From Paenibacillus macerans (GTDB taxonomy: Bacteria; Bacillota; Bacilli; Paenibacillales; Paenibacillaceae), in assembly GCF_900454495.1 (NCBI RefSeq), contig NZ_UGSI01000001.1, positions 2,232,001 through 2,296,000 on the forward strand: a stretch of 64,000 nucleotides of DNA, written 5' to 3'. Within the stretch, counting starts at the first letter, position 1. Each line of letters opens with the position of its first letter. Both the position numbers and the translations under genes were made by a program. Positions 52,652 to 60,516 of the stretch are shown piece by piece. The notes under the pieces were generated by a model. That model was not told the DNA's origin and did no database searches. It worked only from the letters and a program-made list of their open reading frames with translations.

Positions 52652-54001
52652 CTAAGCCGTAACGATCCGATTGTTCTGAAGCTCCTCCTTCATCGTCTCC
52701 TCTTGTTGATCAAGCCGGTAGAACATCATGAGGACGATGGAAAGCACGAAGCAAATCAACGGCACCCACACGAAATTGAATTGAAGAGCGAGCAATGCGG
52801 AAGACGTCTGGGCCTGGTTGGGAACGTATCCCCCCATCGACATAATCCAGGCGGCGATCGCTCCCCCGAGCCCCATGCCGAATTTGACGCCAAAGGTGGA
52901 AGCCGCCATCAGCAGCCCTTGCGCGCGCACGCCGGTCTTCCATTCACCGTAATCGACCGTATCGGCGATCATCGCGAATTTAATGCCGGCCACCACGCCA
53001 AGTCCAATCTTCGCCAGCGATCTTCCGATTACCATGAGCGGAACCGAAAGGAACTCAGAGCCGGCAAAGATAATCAGTTGTCCCGCCACGGCCAGAATGA
53101 ATCCCAGGAGCACCGTGTTCCGTTTACCGAGTTTTTTGGCCATAAACGGCACCGCGATAATCCCGACGAGCATCAAGCTCGACAATCCGTTCAGCACCGG
53201 CACCAAATCGGCGCGGCCCAGATTATATCTGAGAAAATAGATCGTCGATTGGTTCATCATGATCGTAGAGATAAACAGCAGCACGTTGACGATAAGCAAA
53301 ATCCACCAAGGCCAATTTCCCTTCAGCGCTTTCACGCCTTCTTTAAAAGGAATTGGCTTATTACCGTTGGACTGGACTCTCTCTTTCGTATTTGCAAACG
53401 TGATGAAAAAGAGCCCGACGCCGATCACAGCAAACAAAATCATGGTATAGAGAAAGCCCTGCTGCTGGTTGCCTCCGCCCAGAAAAGCGACCAAAGGCAG
53501 CACCGCGGCATTGACGATGAACGCGCCCGTCTGGCCTCCGACCATCCGGTACGTATTGACCACGGTTCTTTCCTGCGAATTGCTGGTAAGGCTCGGCAGC
53601 AGCGAAGATAACGGAATGTTGACGCCCGCATACAAAATCCCCAACGCGATGTATGTCGCATACGCGTAAACGATTTTACCCGTCGCGCTTAAATCGGGGG
53701 TCATGAACGTCAATATCGCGACGACCCCAAACGGAATGGAAAGCCAGAGGAAATAAGGTCTGGATTTCCCCCATTTGGTGCTGGTACGGTCGATCAACAC
53801 CCCAAAAATCGGACCGTCCAATGCATCGATCATTCTGGCTACCAAGAATAAGGTGCCCACCGCGGCCACATTCAGGCCGTAAACATCGGTATAGAAAAAC
53901 ATAAGGTACGTGGTTACGATAGTAAACACAAGATTGGACGCGGTATCCCCCAACCCGTAGCTGATTCTTTCTTTTAATGAAACCTGATTTTTCTCCTTCA
54001 T
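52652..54001 (-). CDS. GPH-family sugar:cation symporter
   Basis: A 449-residue permease with 12 likely spans of the glycoside-pentoside-hexuronide family: SYGLGDTASNLVFTIVTTYL at the start, then the loop FGVLIDRTSTKWGKSRPY near residue 59. It takes up glycosides or uronides with Na+ or H+. The ATG has GGGAGG upstream. It stands before a sulfatase, NagZ-like GH3 and beta-phosphoglucomutase on the same strand and shares their promoter element, so it is the likely entry route for their substrate. Confidence 0.9.
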   Translation of the reverse strand: MKEKNQVSLKERISYGLGDTASNLVFTIVTTYLMFFYTDVYGLNVAAVGTLFLVARMIDALDGPIFGVLIDRTSTKWGKSRPYFLWLSIPFGVVAILTFMTPDLSATGKIVYAYATYIALGILYAGVNIPLSSLLPSLTSNSQERTVVNTYRMVGGQTGAFIVNAAVLPLVAFLGGGNQQQGFLYTMILFAVIGVGLFFITFANTKERVQSNGNKPIPFKEGVKALKGNWPWWILLIVNVLLFISTIMMNQSTIYFLRYNLGRADLVPVLNGLSSLMLVGIIAVPFMAKKLGKRNTVLLGFILAVAGQLIIFAGSEFLSVPLMVIGRSLAKIGLGVVAGIKFAMIADTVDYGEWKTGVRAQGLLMAASTFGVKFGMGLGGAIAAWIMSMGGYVPNQAQTSSALLALQFNFVWVPLICFVLSIVLMMFYRLDQQEETMKEELQNNRIVTA

Positions 54002-54036
54002 TCGTCACTGCCTCCCGTTGCGGTTTATTCCTATCC

Positions 54037-54050
54037 GTAAAGCGCTTTCG
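54037..54050. promoter_or_regulatory. Candidate cre site of the GPH gene
   Basis: GTAAAGCGCTTTCG lies between the shared promoter element and the GPH start codon, in the leader, as expected for CcpA repression. Confidence 0.45.
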
Positions 54051-54111
54051 TTACCATGCGGCCGCCTGTTCTCTTTTCTGCCGAATCACCCTTCATGCCT
54101 TGGCCCTTCCT

Positions 54112-54165
54112 TACTCTACATCCATTCCCAAGCGAAGTCCTTAACCGATCTTTTTGTTTGTTGCC
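54112..54165 (-). promoter_or_regulatory. Shared regulatory element upstream of GPH symporter
   Basis: Same 27-base element (54139-54165), 18-base spacer and TGTAGAGTA (54112-54120, minus strand) as at 52234-52287. The spacer sequences themselves differ, so the conserved parts look selected. Confidence 0.7.
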
Positions 54166-54186
54166 GGATTTTTGCGGAACTTGAGA

Positions 54187-54441
54187 AACTCCAGCGAAAA
54201 AAATAAAGACATAAAATGGCGTTATTCCGGCGATATCTATACATTTGAGAAAAATAGAGGTAATTTTATGCCGCTAGTTTCCTCTATATCAAGGAAATAC
54301 TAGCCTTCTGGACCATTCATATAAAAATAAGCACATAAAATGCCGCTAATGGAGATGAACAGGCCAGACTCCGAATAATAAGGACATAAAGTGCCGTTAT
54401 GTTGAAGGCCGGCGGTCGGTCGTTCCGGCAGCCGGCTATCG
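54187..54441. repeat. Intergenic repeat family B, copy 3 (inverted)
   Basis: Matches the copies at 31761-32018 and 40441-40695 in the opposite orientation, ending in AGCCGGCT. No gene is seen between 54002 and 54520 apart from regulatory sites. Confidence 0.75.
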
Positions 54442-54467
54442 AGCGCCGCCGACTTCTAGCTTGAGCC

Positions 54468-54496
54468 AAAAAAGGCCATGCAACATGTGCATGGCC
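54468..54496 (-). terminator. Rho-independent terminator after the binding-protein gene
   Basis: Perfect 9-bp stem GGCCATGCA / TGCATGGCC with a 5-base loop, followed on the minus strand by TTTTTT. It lies 25 bp after the stop. Confidence 0.9.
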
Positions 54497-54520
54497 GGGA
54501 TATCCCGCAACTCGGGTATG

Positions 54521-56036
54521 TTATTCCTTAGTCTTCCGGTACTCCTCATTGATCTCCCGGATGATCCGATCTCCGCCGTCCCGCTTCCAGGCCGCGGCCG
54601 CCTCGTCCACGGCGCTTAAAGGAAGCTGATCCATGGCCACCTTGCTCATCGTGTCCACCCATCTTCCCAGAAGCCGGAGGCCTTTTTGATCAAACGTCTC
54701 GCTGGACAGGCCTTCCGCGGGATTTTTCCAACGATACTTGGCATTGGTTTCATAAAACTTCAGGACGTTTTCGGCGTACTGCGGATCATCCCACTTGCGG
54801 ATCTGGACCTCCGGGTCATAGCGGCGGAAAAACCACACGGAGAGCAGCTGCGGACGGTCCTTGTCAAACGCCGGGAGCTTTTCGAACGTTCCTTTGGCGG
54901 TTCTTTGGTAGTGAATGCCTTCAACGCCGTTTTTGATCAAATCGTAGCCTTCGTCGGACAGCAGGTAATTCAACAGCTCCAGCGCTTTTTGCTGCTTGGC
55001 GGGGGCGATACGGGCGTTGACGACGATTTTGCTCGTGTTCCCGATCGTATGCGTCGCCTGCAGTCCGCCCCGTCCTTTCGGGGGAATCAATTGGACGAGT
55101 TCGGCCCCGGGGGCGTTCTTTTTCAAGGCCGGCAGCGTTGAGGTATAAAATTCGTTGGGGACGACGGTGGCGATGCCGACTTTTCCGGCCTCCAATTTGG
55201 CCAGCGGATCCTTGACCTTGTTTGTGGCGAATTCCGGGTCGAGCGCCCCTGACGAATAAGCCTCCCTGAGAAAAGCGAGAAACGGCTTGAGCTCCTTCGT
55301 TTGCACCTGCAGCGGAACAAGCCGCCCATCCTGCTCGCTCCATTCGTTCCCCAACCCGAAAGCGCCTATAATCGCATCCAGATTGGTCAATTTGCCGTTG
55401 ACGATGCTGAACGAAAACCCGTAAGTATCGTCCTTGCCGTTCCCGTCCGGGTCCTCCTGCGCAAACGCCTTGGCGACTTCGAGAAATTCATCTACCGTGG
55501 TTGGCGCCTTAAGCCCCAGCTTGTCCAGCCAATCCTTGCGGATGATCAGAGAATCCCGCGTGTCCGTAAATATAAAACGGCAATCCGTACATTTTTCCTT
55601 TGGGATTCATCAGCTCCAAGTATTCGCGGCTCAAATATTTCGTGAAATTAGGGTACCTGGTAAGCTCAGGTTCGATATCCGTAAAGACACCTTTGTCTTT
55701 CCACTTGTTGAATTCCGGGCCTTCGACCAAGAATACATCGGGAAAATCATTGGAAGCCGCCAATACGTTCAACTTCTGCCCGTAAACGTCCATAGGGATC
55801 CACTCGATGTTCAGCTTGATGTTCAGCCGTTTATTCAGCTCTCGGACGACCGCATGATCCTCCGGCCAGCCTCCTCCCGCAAAGCTGAACGTCATCAAAT
55901 TCAGTTCTACGGGTGCTCCAGTCTTCCCGCTGCCGGTCGCCGCTTCCCCCGCCGATCGGTTCCCGGCAGCGCTGGAACATCCAAACAGCCCGGCCAGCCA
56001 AAACGCGGACAACAGCATCATGCACCATTTTTTCAT
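54521..56036 (-). pseudogene. Sugar-binding lipoprotein interrupted by a frameshift
   Basis: Two adjoining frames make one LplA-type binding protein of about 505 residues. The first part starts at ATG 56036 behind GGGAGG with lipobox LAGLFGC, and reads well to ...MYGLPFYIY. Then the frame changes: the other frame reads IFTDTRDSLIIRKDWLDKLG directly on, and continues to the stop at 54521. The shift lies in a run of four A (plus strand) at about 55574-55577; one extra base explains it. It follows the YesM kinase gene by 13 bp and has no permease genes nearby. Either a real pseudogene or a sequencing error. Confidence 0.85.
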
Positions 56037-56049
56037 GCCTATCCTCCCT

Positions 56050-57876
56050 TCACTCGCACTTTTTGCCTGTTCGGACCGCATCGCCTGTTTCGTTTTCGTT
56101 TCCGTTTCCGAAAGGAATCCGGATGCTGACCACGCTGCCGCGTCGCGGGAAAGAATGTACGGAGATTCCGTAAGGCTCGCCGTATTTCAAGCGAAGCCGC
56201 GCATGGACATTCGCCAGTCCGATGGACTCGCCTCTGAACGTATCTTCGGCGGACGAACTTCCGCGGAATTGTCCTCTTAGTTCCGCAAGCCGCGCTTCCG
56301 GAATTCCCGGGCCGTTGTCCGCGATTTCGACGACAAGATCGCAGCCCTCGTCGTAAGCGTTCACAATTATCGTCGCATTCCCGCCTTTCGCTTCCACGGC
56401 GTATTTGACGGCATTTTCCACGATCGGCTGAATCGTTAGCTTGATGATCGGACACTCCATAAATTTCTCGTTCACCCGGACACTGCTTTCGAATTTTTTC
56501 GGATAACGGATGTGCACGATGTCCAGATACTTGATCAACACGCTTAGCTCCTCGCGCAGCGTCACTTCCTGATCCGATCCTTTGGAAGCATAACGGTATA
56601 CGTCCGCCAAGTTGTGGGCGATTTTCTCGATCAGCGGAACATCTTCCAAATAGGCGATGCTCTTAATAATATCCAGCGTGTTGTACAGCAAATGCGGATT
56701 GATTTGGTTTTGCAGCGCTCTGACCGTGGCCACGCTTTGCCTTAACTGCAGTTCGACCTCTTTTACCTTGTATTCGGAGATTTCCCGCATCAGATCGTTT
56801 AGCTGCTCCACCATATAATTGAAGCTGTTGGTCAGCACCTGGTATTCATGGATGCCGGAGATTTGCGACGCTCTGGCCTCCAGATTGCCTTTGGCGACCC
56901 GTTCCATCCTCGTTTTCATATGCTTGATCGGGCCTACAAACTGAGACACCAGGAAAGGAATGATCAAAAGGATGCAAGCCCCAAGGATGGCCAAAGCGAT
57001 CATCGTCGATAAAACCGCGGAGTTCAACCCTTTGGCCATCTCGGCATAAGGGACAACGGAAACGATATTCCACCCCGTATACTGCCATTCATAGACAGAA
57101 ACCAGATAGGCTTCGCCGTTCCACGTTTGGGCGCCGGTGGCGTTTTCCGGATCCAAATTCAGTCCGCCGAGCGGCGTGTCTTTCCGCGCCTTGCCCACCC
57201 ACTCCTTCTCGGGATGATTGACCACGATGTCTTCTTTCGACAACAGGAAGAAGTAGCCGCTTTTCCCCAGCCGGGATTTATCGAAGGCAGCGTCGATTTC
57301 GGTCAAAGAAAACTGCAGCACCAGCTTGCCGATCTGCGCCGTCGTTTGCGTGCTGTAAATCGGGATAATCATATCCATAACCAAGGGGCCGTTTTCGTTC
57401 AGGCGATGGGTAGGCAATACCGTAACTTCCCGGACGTCCTTAAACCAGGCTTCCATCATGCGCCGGTCTTCCGGGATATAGCTGTTGTTCAGCGGAAGAA
57501 CCCGCCGGTCATTCGAAACGAGAAACATATTGTTGATTTCCCGAAAATTGAATGACACATAAGTGTTCATTTCCTTTTCAATTCCGGCGATATCCTCTAC
57601 ATGGGGAGTGTAGCCCTCGTTCAGCCATTTTTGCACCAGATCGGTGTTCAGCAGCGTGTTCGTCGATTTTTTCATTTGCCGGAAATAAAACTCCAGATGA
57701 TGGTTCAGCCGTCCCGTGGCTTCTTCCGCGATCATCACGAATTCCTCTTTGACCGCTTTGCTGTAGAAATAGTGGGAAAATCCGGCTGTCAGGCACACCG
57801 ACAAAAGGCTTAGCCCGAAAAACAGCGCGATCATTCTTTGCTTGATGGAACGCAAGGGAGAAAGATTGATATTCAT
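56050..57876 (-). CDS. YesM-type sensor histidine kinase (second pair)
   Basis: A 608-residue kinase with a first span near 13-35, a dCache-like extracellular domain, a second span (STMIALAILGACILLIIPFLV near 290), HAMP and a His-kinase segment with NQINPHLLYNTLDIIKS. The ATPase domain shows ENAVKYAVE and DNGPGIPEARL. Its start overlaps the response regulator stop by four bases. It probably senses the ligand bound by the lipoprotein encoded just after it. Confidence 0.92.
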   Translation of the reverse strand: MNINLSPLRSIKQRMIALFFGLSLLSVCLTAGFSHYFYSKAVKEEFVMIAEEATGRLNHHLEFYFRQMKKSTNTLLNTDLVQKWLNEGYTPHVEDIAGIEKEMNTYVSFNFREINNMFLVSNDRRVLPLNNSYIPEDRRMMEAWFKDVREVTVLPTHRLNENGPLVMDMIIPIYSTQTTAQIGKLVLQFSLTEIDAAFDKSRLGKSGYFFLLSKEDIVVNHPEKEWVGKARKDTPLGGLNLDPENATGAQTWNGEAYLVSVYEWQYTGWNIVSVVPYAEMAKGLNSAVLSTMIALAILGACILLIIPFLVSQFVGPIKHMKTRMERVAKGNLEARASQISGIHEYQVLTNSFNYMVEQLNDLMREISEYKVKEVELQLRQSVATVRALQNQINPHLLYNTLDIIKSIAYLEDVPLIEKIAHNLADVYRYASKGSDQEVTLREELSVLIKYLDIVHIRYPKKFESSVRVNEKFMECPIIKLTIQPIVENAVKYAVEAKGGNATIIVNAYDEGCDLVVEIADNGPGIPEARLAELRGQFRGSSSAEDTFRGESIGLANVHARLRLKYGEPYGISVHSFPRRGSVVSIRIPFGNGNENETGDAVRTGKKCE

Positions 57877-58889
57877 AAGCCCAGGCTCCTGCGGTATTCA
57901 CCCGGCGACTCGTCCGTCAGGTTCTTGAACAATCGGTTGAAGTAGGGCAAGGAGGAGAACCCGACCATATCGGCCACCTCGTAAACTTTCAGATCCGGTT
58001 CCAGCAGCAGCTGCTTTGCTTTCTCGATTCTGTATTTGTTCAAATAGTTGATAAAAGAGTCCCCGTAATGCTGCTTGAACAGCACGCAAAACCGGGAAAC
58101 GCTAAGATCGGTATACTCCGCGATTTGCGCGAGCGTGATCTCCCTGGCGTAATTTTGCTGAACATATTCGCTCACCCGCTTGCCCAGAAAGCTTTTCCGG
58201 CCGGAGGAGGCCCCGTTCAAGCGGCGCGACCACTGCTCCAGCAAATGCGCAAAATGGGCTTGTGCCGCGGGTTTGCCCGTCGCCTCCCCGAGCTCCAGGT
58301 TTTGGTGATGCGGATCGATACTCCTTAGCTGCTCGTTCAGCTTGTCCGAGAAAATGCGGAGCAGTCCGTTTCGAATCCCCGGATTCGCAGCCTTCACCTT
58401 ATAGATGAAACCAAGGATCCGGCCGGCTTCAGAAACCAAACGTTGATGATCCCACACTTCCATCACGCCCAGAAATTCCTGAATCTGATGGAGAGGCTCG
58501 TACAGGTGCACGGAGCTCTGCAGCCGTTCCAAAGAGCGCAGCAAGGCTTGTCTCAAATCCTCGGCCACGACCGGTTTCAGCAAATATTCCGTCGCTCCGT
58601 ACCGGATCGCCTGCCGGGCATAGGCAAAGTTCTCGTAGCCGCTGATCACGATCGGAACGATGCCCAGCTTGTATTCATCACATTTGCCGAGCAGAGACAA
58701 CCCGTCGAGCTCCGGCATGACGATATCGGTGATAATGACGTTCGGCCACACTTCGTTGATCAGATTCCAGGCCTCCATTCCGTCGCTGGCCTGGGCCACG
58801 ACTTTGAAATCAAGCCCAAACCGCTCGATCATCTCCACGATCCCGTTGCGAATCCAAACTTCATCCTCGGCAACCAATACATGGAACAT
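57873..58889 (-). CDS. YesN-type response regulator, AraC output (second pair)
   Basis: A 338-residue regulator, short for this family: receiver (1-120, phospho-Asp in VIITDIVMPELDG), a brief linker and the AraC domain (YTDLSVSRFCVLFKQHYG and VGFSSLPYFNRLFKNL). ATG 58889 is preferred over ATG 58895 because GGGGG is six bases before it and adjoins the other. It is divergent from the maturase gene and could activate that gene, the shared elements near the sulfatases, or both; no binding site is proven. Confidence 0.9.
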   Translation of the reverse strand: MFHVLVAEDEVWIRNGIVEMIERFGLDFKVVAQASDGMEAWNLINEVWPNVIITDIVMPELDGLSLLGKCDEYKLGIVPIVISGYENFAYARQAIRYGATEYLLKPVVAEDLRQALLRSLERLQSSVHLYEPLHQIQEFLGVMEVWDHQRLVSEAGRILGFIYKVKAANPGIRNGLLRIFSDKLNEQLRSIDPHHQNLELGEATGKPAAQAHFAHLLEQWSRRLNGASSGRKSFLGKRVSEYVQQNYAREITLAQIAEYTDLSVSRFCVLFKQHYGDSFINYLNKYRIEKAKQLLLEPDLKVYEVADMVGFSSLPYFNRLFKNLTDESPGEYRRSLGL

Positions 58890-58991
58890 ATGCATCCCCC
58901 GGAGTAGTTTATAATCTCTTCATTAACTGACTATAGCAAAGATAATTTCATATTAGAATAAAGAACAGGAGTTTTCCCGCTGTATAAATCT

Positions 58992-59008
58992 AGTAAAAGC
59001 GCTTTACT
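58992..59008. promoter_or_regulatory. Candidate cre site in the divergent spacer
   Basis: AGTAAAAGCGCTTTACT, nearly palindromic, lies between the YesN-type gene and the maturase gene, upstream of the maturase promoter. Confidence 0.45.
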
Positions 59009-59026
59009 TGAATACTTTTTATTATT

Positions 59027-59055
59027 TTGACATTATTTAGACTGAATGATATCTT
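59027..59055 (+). promoter_or_regulatory. Sigma-A promoter of the sulfatase maturase
   Basis: TTGACA, 17 bp, TATCTT, 43 bp before the start codon. Confidence 0.55.
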
Positions 59056-59097
59056 TGAAATAATCATAGAATTAAACATAAGACAGGGGGGATCGCT

Positions 59098-60348
59098 TTG
59101 TCGGGAAACTGCATGACAACCCGCCATTCCAACATCGGCGTGATGTGGAAAACCGTGTCGGAGGACTGCAATCTGGCGTGCGATTATTGTTATTACAGCA
59201 CCTGCGGCGGTAAGCCGGGGCCAAAAATCAACCGGATCGATTCCGCCATTTTGGATAAATTCATCAAGAATTACATGGAGCACAGCCAAGGCGCCGCCAA
59301 CTTTGCCTGGCAAGGCGGGGAACCGCTGCTGGCCGGGCTGGAGTTTTTCGAGGAAGTCGTTTATCGGCAAGCCCTGCACGCCCCGCCGCATACGATCATC
59401 AGCAACTCGCTGCAGACGAACGCCACGCTGATCAATGACCGCTGGGCTTCATTTTTTAAAACCTATAATTTTCTGATCGGCGTGAGCCTCGACGGCCCCA
59501 AGGAGATTCATGACGCCCGCCGGGTGACTTCCAAGGGCAAAGGCAGCTTCGACCGGGTTATGGCCGGCATCGAGCATTTGCGGAAGCACCAGGTCGATTT
59601 TAATATTTTGACGGTGATCCATAAAGGAAACGTAGGCAAAGCCAAGGAACTGATGGCGTTTTACCGGGAGCACGGCTTCGACTACGTCCAGTTCATCCCC
59701 TGCATGGATTTCCGTTCCCAGCAAGTGGACCAGCCCGGTGTCTACGAAATTACGCCGGGGGAATACGGCGACTTCCTCTGCGAAGTGTTCGACGAGTGGT
59801 ACAATGGCGGCGACCCGCAGGTTTCCGTACGCTTCTTCGATAACATGCTGAGCGTTTACATTAACCGCGAAGCGGAGCTGTGCGTGCATCGGGCGGCATG
59901 TCCGACGAGCCTCGTGCTTGAGCAAAACGGCGATGCTTTTCCGTGCGATTTCTTCATCAATGAACAGTGGACCGTCGGCAATGTGGCCAGCGCTTCCATC
60001 GCCGACATGCTGGCCCATCCGAACTACGAGCGCTTCCACCGGATGAAGCCGGCTTTGCCGGACAAATGCCGGTCTTGCGAATGGCAGCGTTTATGCTACG
60101 GCGGCTGCCCGCGGAACCGTAAATGGAACGCTGAGGGAACCGAGTCCGCTCCGGATTTCTTCTGCCAAAGCTATAAGCAGATTTATGCCCATGCTCATGA
60201 GCAAATGCAGGAAATGGGCGATAAGCTGCGCAAGGAGCTTTACAGCCACAATTTGCAGCGCTATTTCGCCGGCAAAGCTCCAGGCCGCAACGAGCCTTGC
60301 CCTTGCGGCAGCGGCAAGAAGCATAAGGCGTGCTGCGGTGCGATCTAA
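59098..60348 (+). CDS. Anaerobic sulfatase-maturating enzyme (radical SAM, SPASM), with SEC-C tail
   Basis: A 416-residue radical SAM enzyme. The SAM cluster is CNLACDYC near residue 23. The family segments FAWQGGEPLLAG near 64 and the SPASM cysteines (CVHRAAC, CDFF, CRSCEWQRLCYGGC, C near 358) match anSME, which turns the motif Cys of sulfatases into formylglycine. The last 20 residues form a SEC-C zinc motif (PCPCGSGKKHKACCG), also common in clostridial and bacillar anSME relatives. Start: TTG 59098 behind GGGGGG; ATG 59113 lacks a ribosome site. It should activate the three Cys-type sulfatases of this window. Confidence 0.92.
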   Translation: MSGNCMTTRHSNIGVMWKTVSEDCNLACDYCYYSTCGGKPGPKINRIDSAILDKFIKNYMEHSQGAANFAWQGGEPLLAGLEFFEEVVYRQALHAPPHTIISNSLQTNATLINDRWASFFKTYNFLIGVSLDGPKEIHDARRVTSKGKGSFDRVMAGIEHLRKHQVDFNILTVIHKGNVGKAKELMAFYREHGFDYVQFIPCMDFRSQQVDQPGVYEITPGEYGDFLCEVFDEWYNGGDPQVSVRFFDNMLSVYINREAELCVHRAACPTSLVLEQNGDAFPCDFFINEQWTVGNVASASIADMLAHPNYERFHRMKPALPDKCRSCEWQRLCYGGCPRNRKWNAEGTESAPDFFCQSYKQIYAHAHEQMQEMGDKLRKELYSHNLQRYFAGKAPGRNEPCPCGSGKKHKACCGAI

Positions 60349-60365
60349 CCTTTGAAAATAATAGG

Positions 60366-60399
60366 AACAGGAGCTGAATCCACGGCTCCTGTTTCTTTT
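60366..60399 (+). terminator. Rho-independent terminator after the maturase
   Basis: AACAGGAGC and GCTCCTGTT form a perfect 9-bp stem with a 10-base loop and the tail TTTCTTTT, 17 bp after the stop. Confidence 0.85.
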
Positions 60400-60414
60400 A
60401 CACATCCTTCCTCA

Positions 60415-60443
60415 TGACAGGCAGTAGTACGATCCTTTATAAT
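60415..60443 (+). promoter_or_regulatory. Sigma-A promoter of the kinase/regulator operon
   Basis: ATGACA, 17 bp, TATAAT. It overlaps the first codons of a longer open frame from 60442, which excludes that start. Confidence 0.65.
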
Positions 60444-60458
60444 GAAACCATTACTTTT

Positions 60459-60472
60459 AGAAAGCGCTTACC
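60459..60472 (+). promoter_or_regulatory. Candidate cre site
   Basis: AGAAAGCGCTTACC lies about ten bases past the expected transcription start of the kinase operon and matches cre at 12 of 14 positions. Confidence 0.55.
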
Positions 60473-60516
60473 GTCGGTTAATCACTTCCGGTAAACCAAC
60501 CAAAGGAGCCGTCCCT

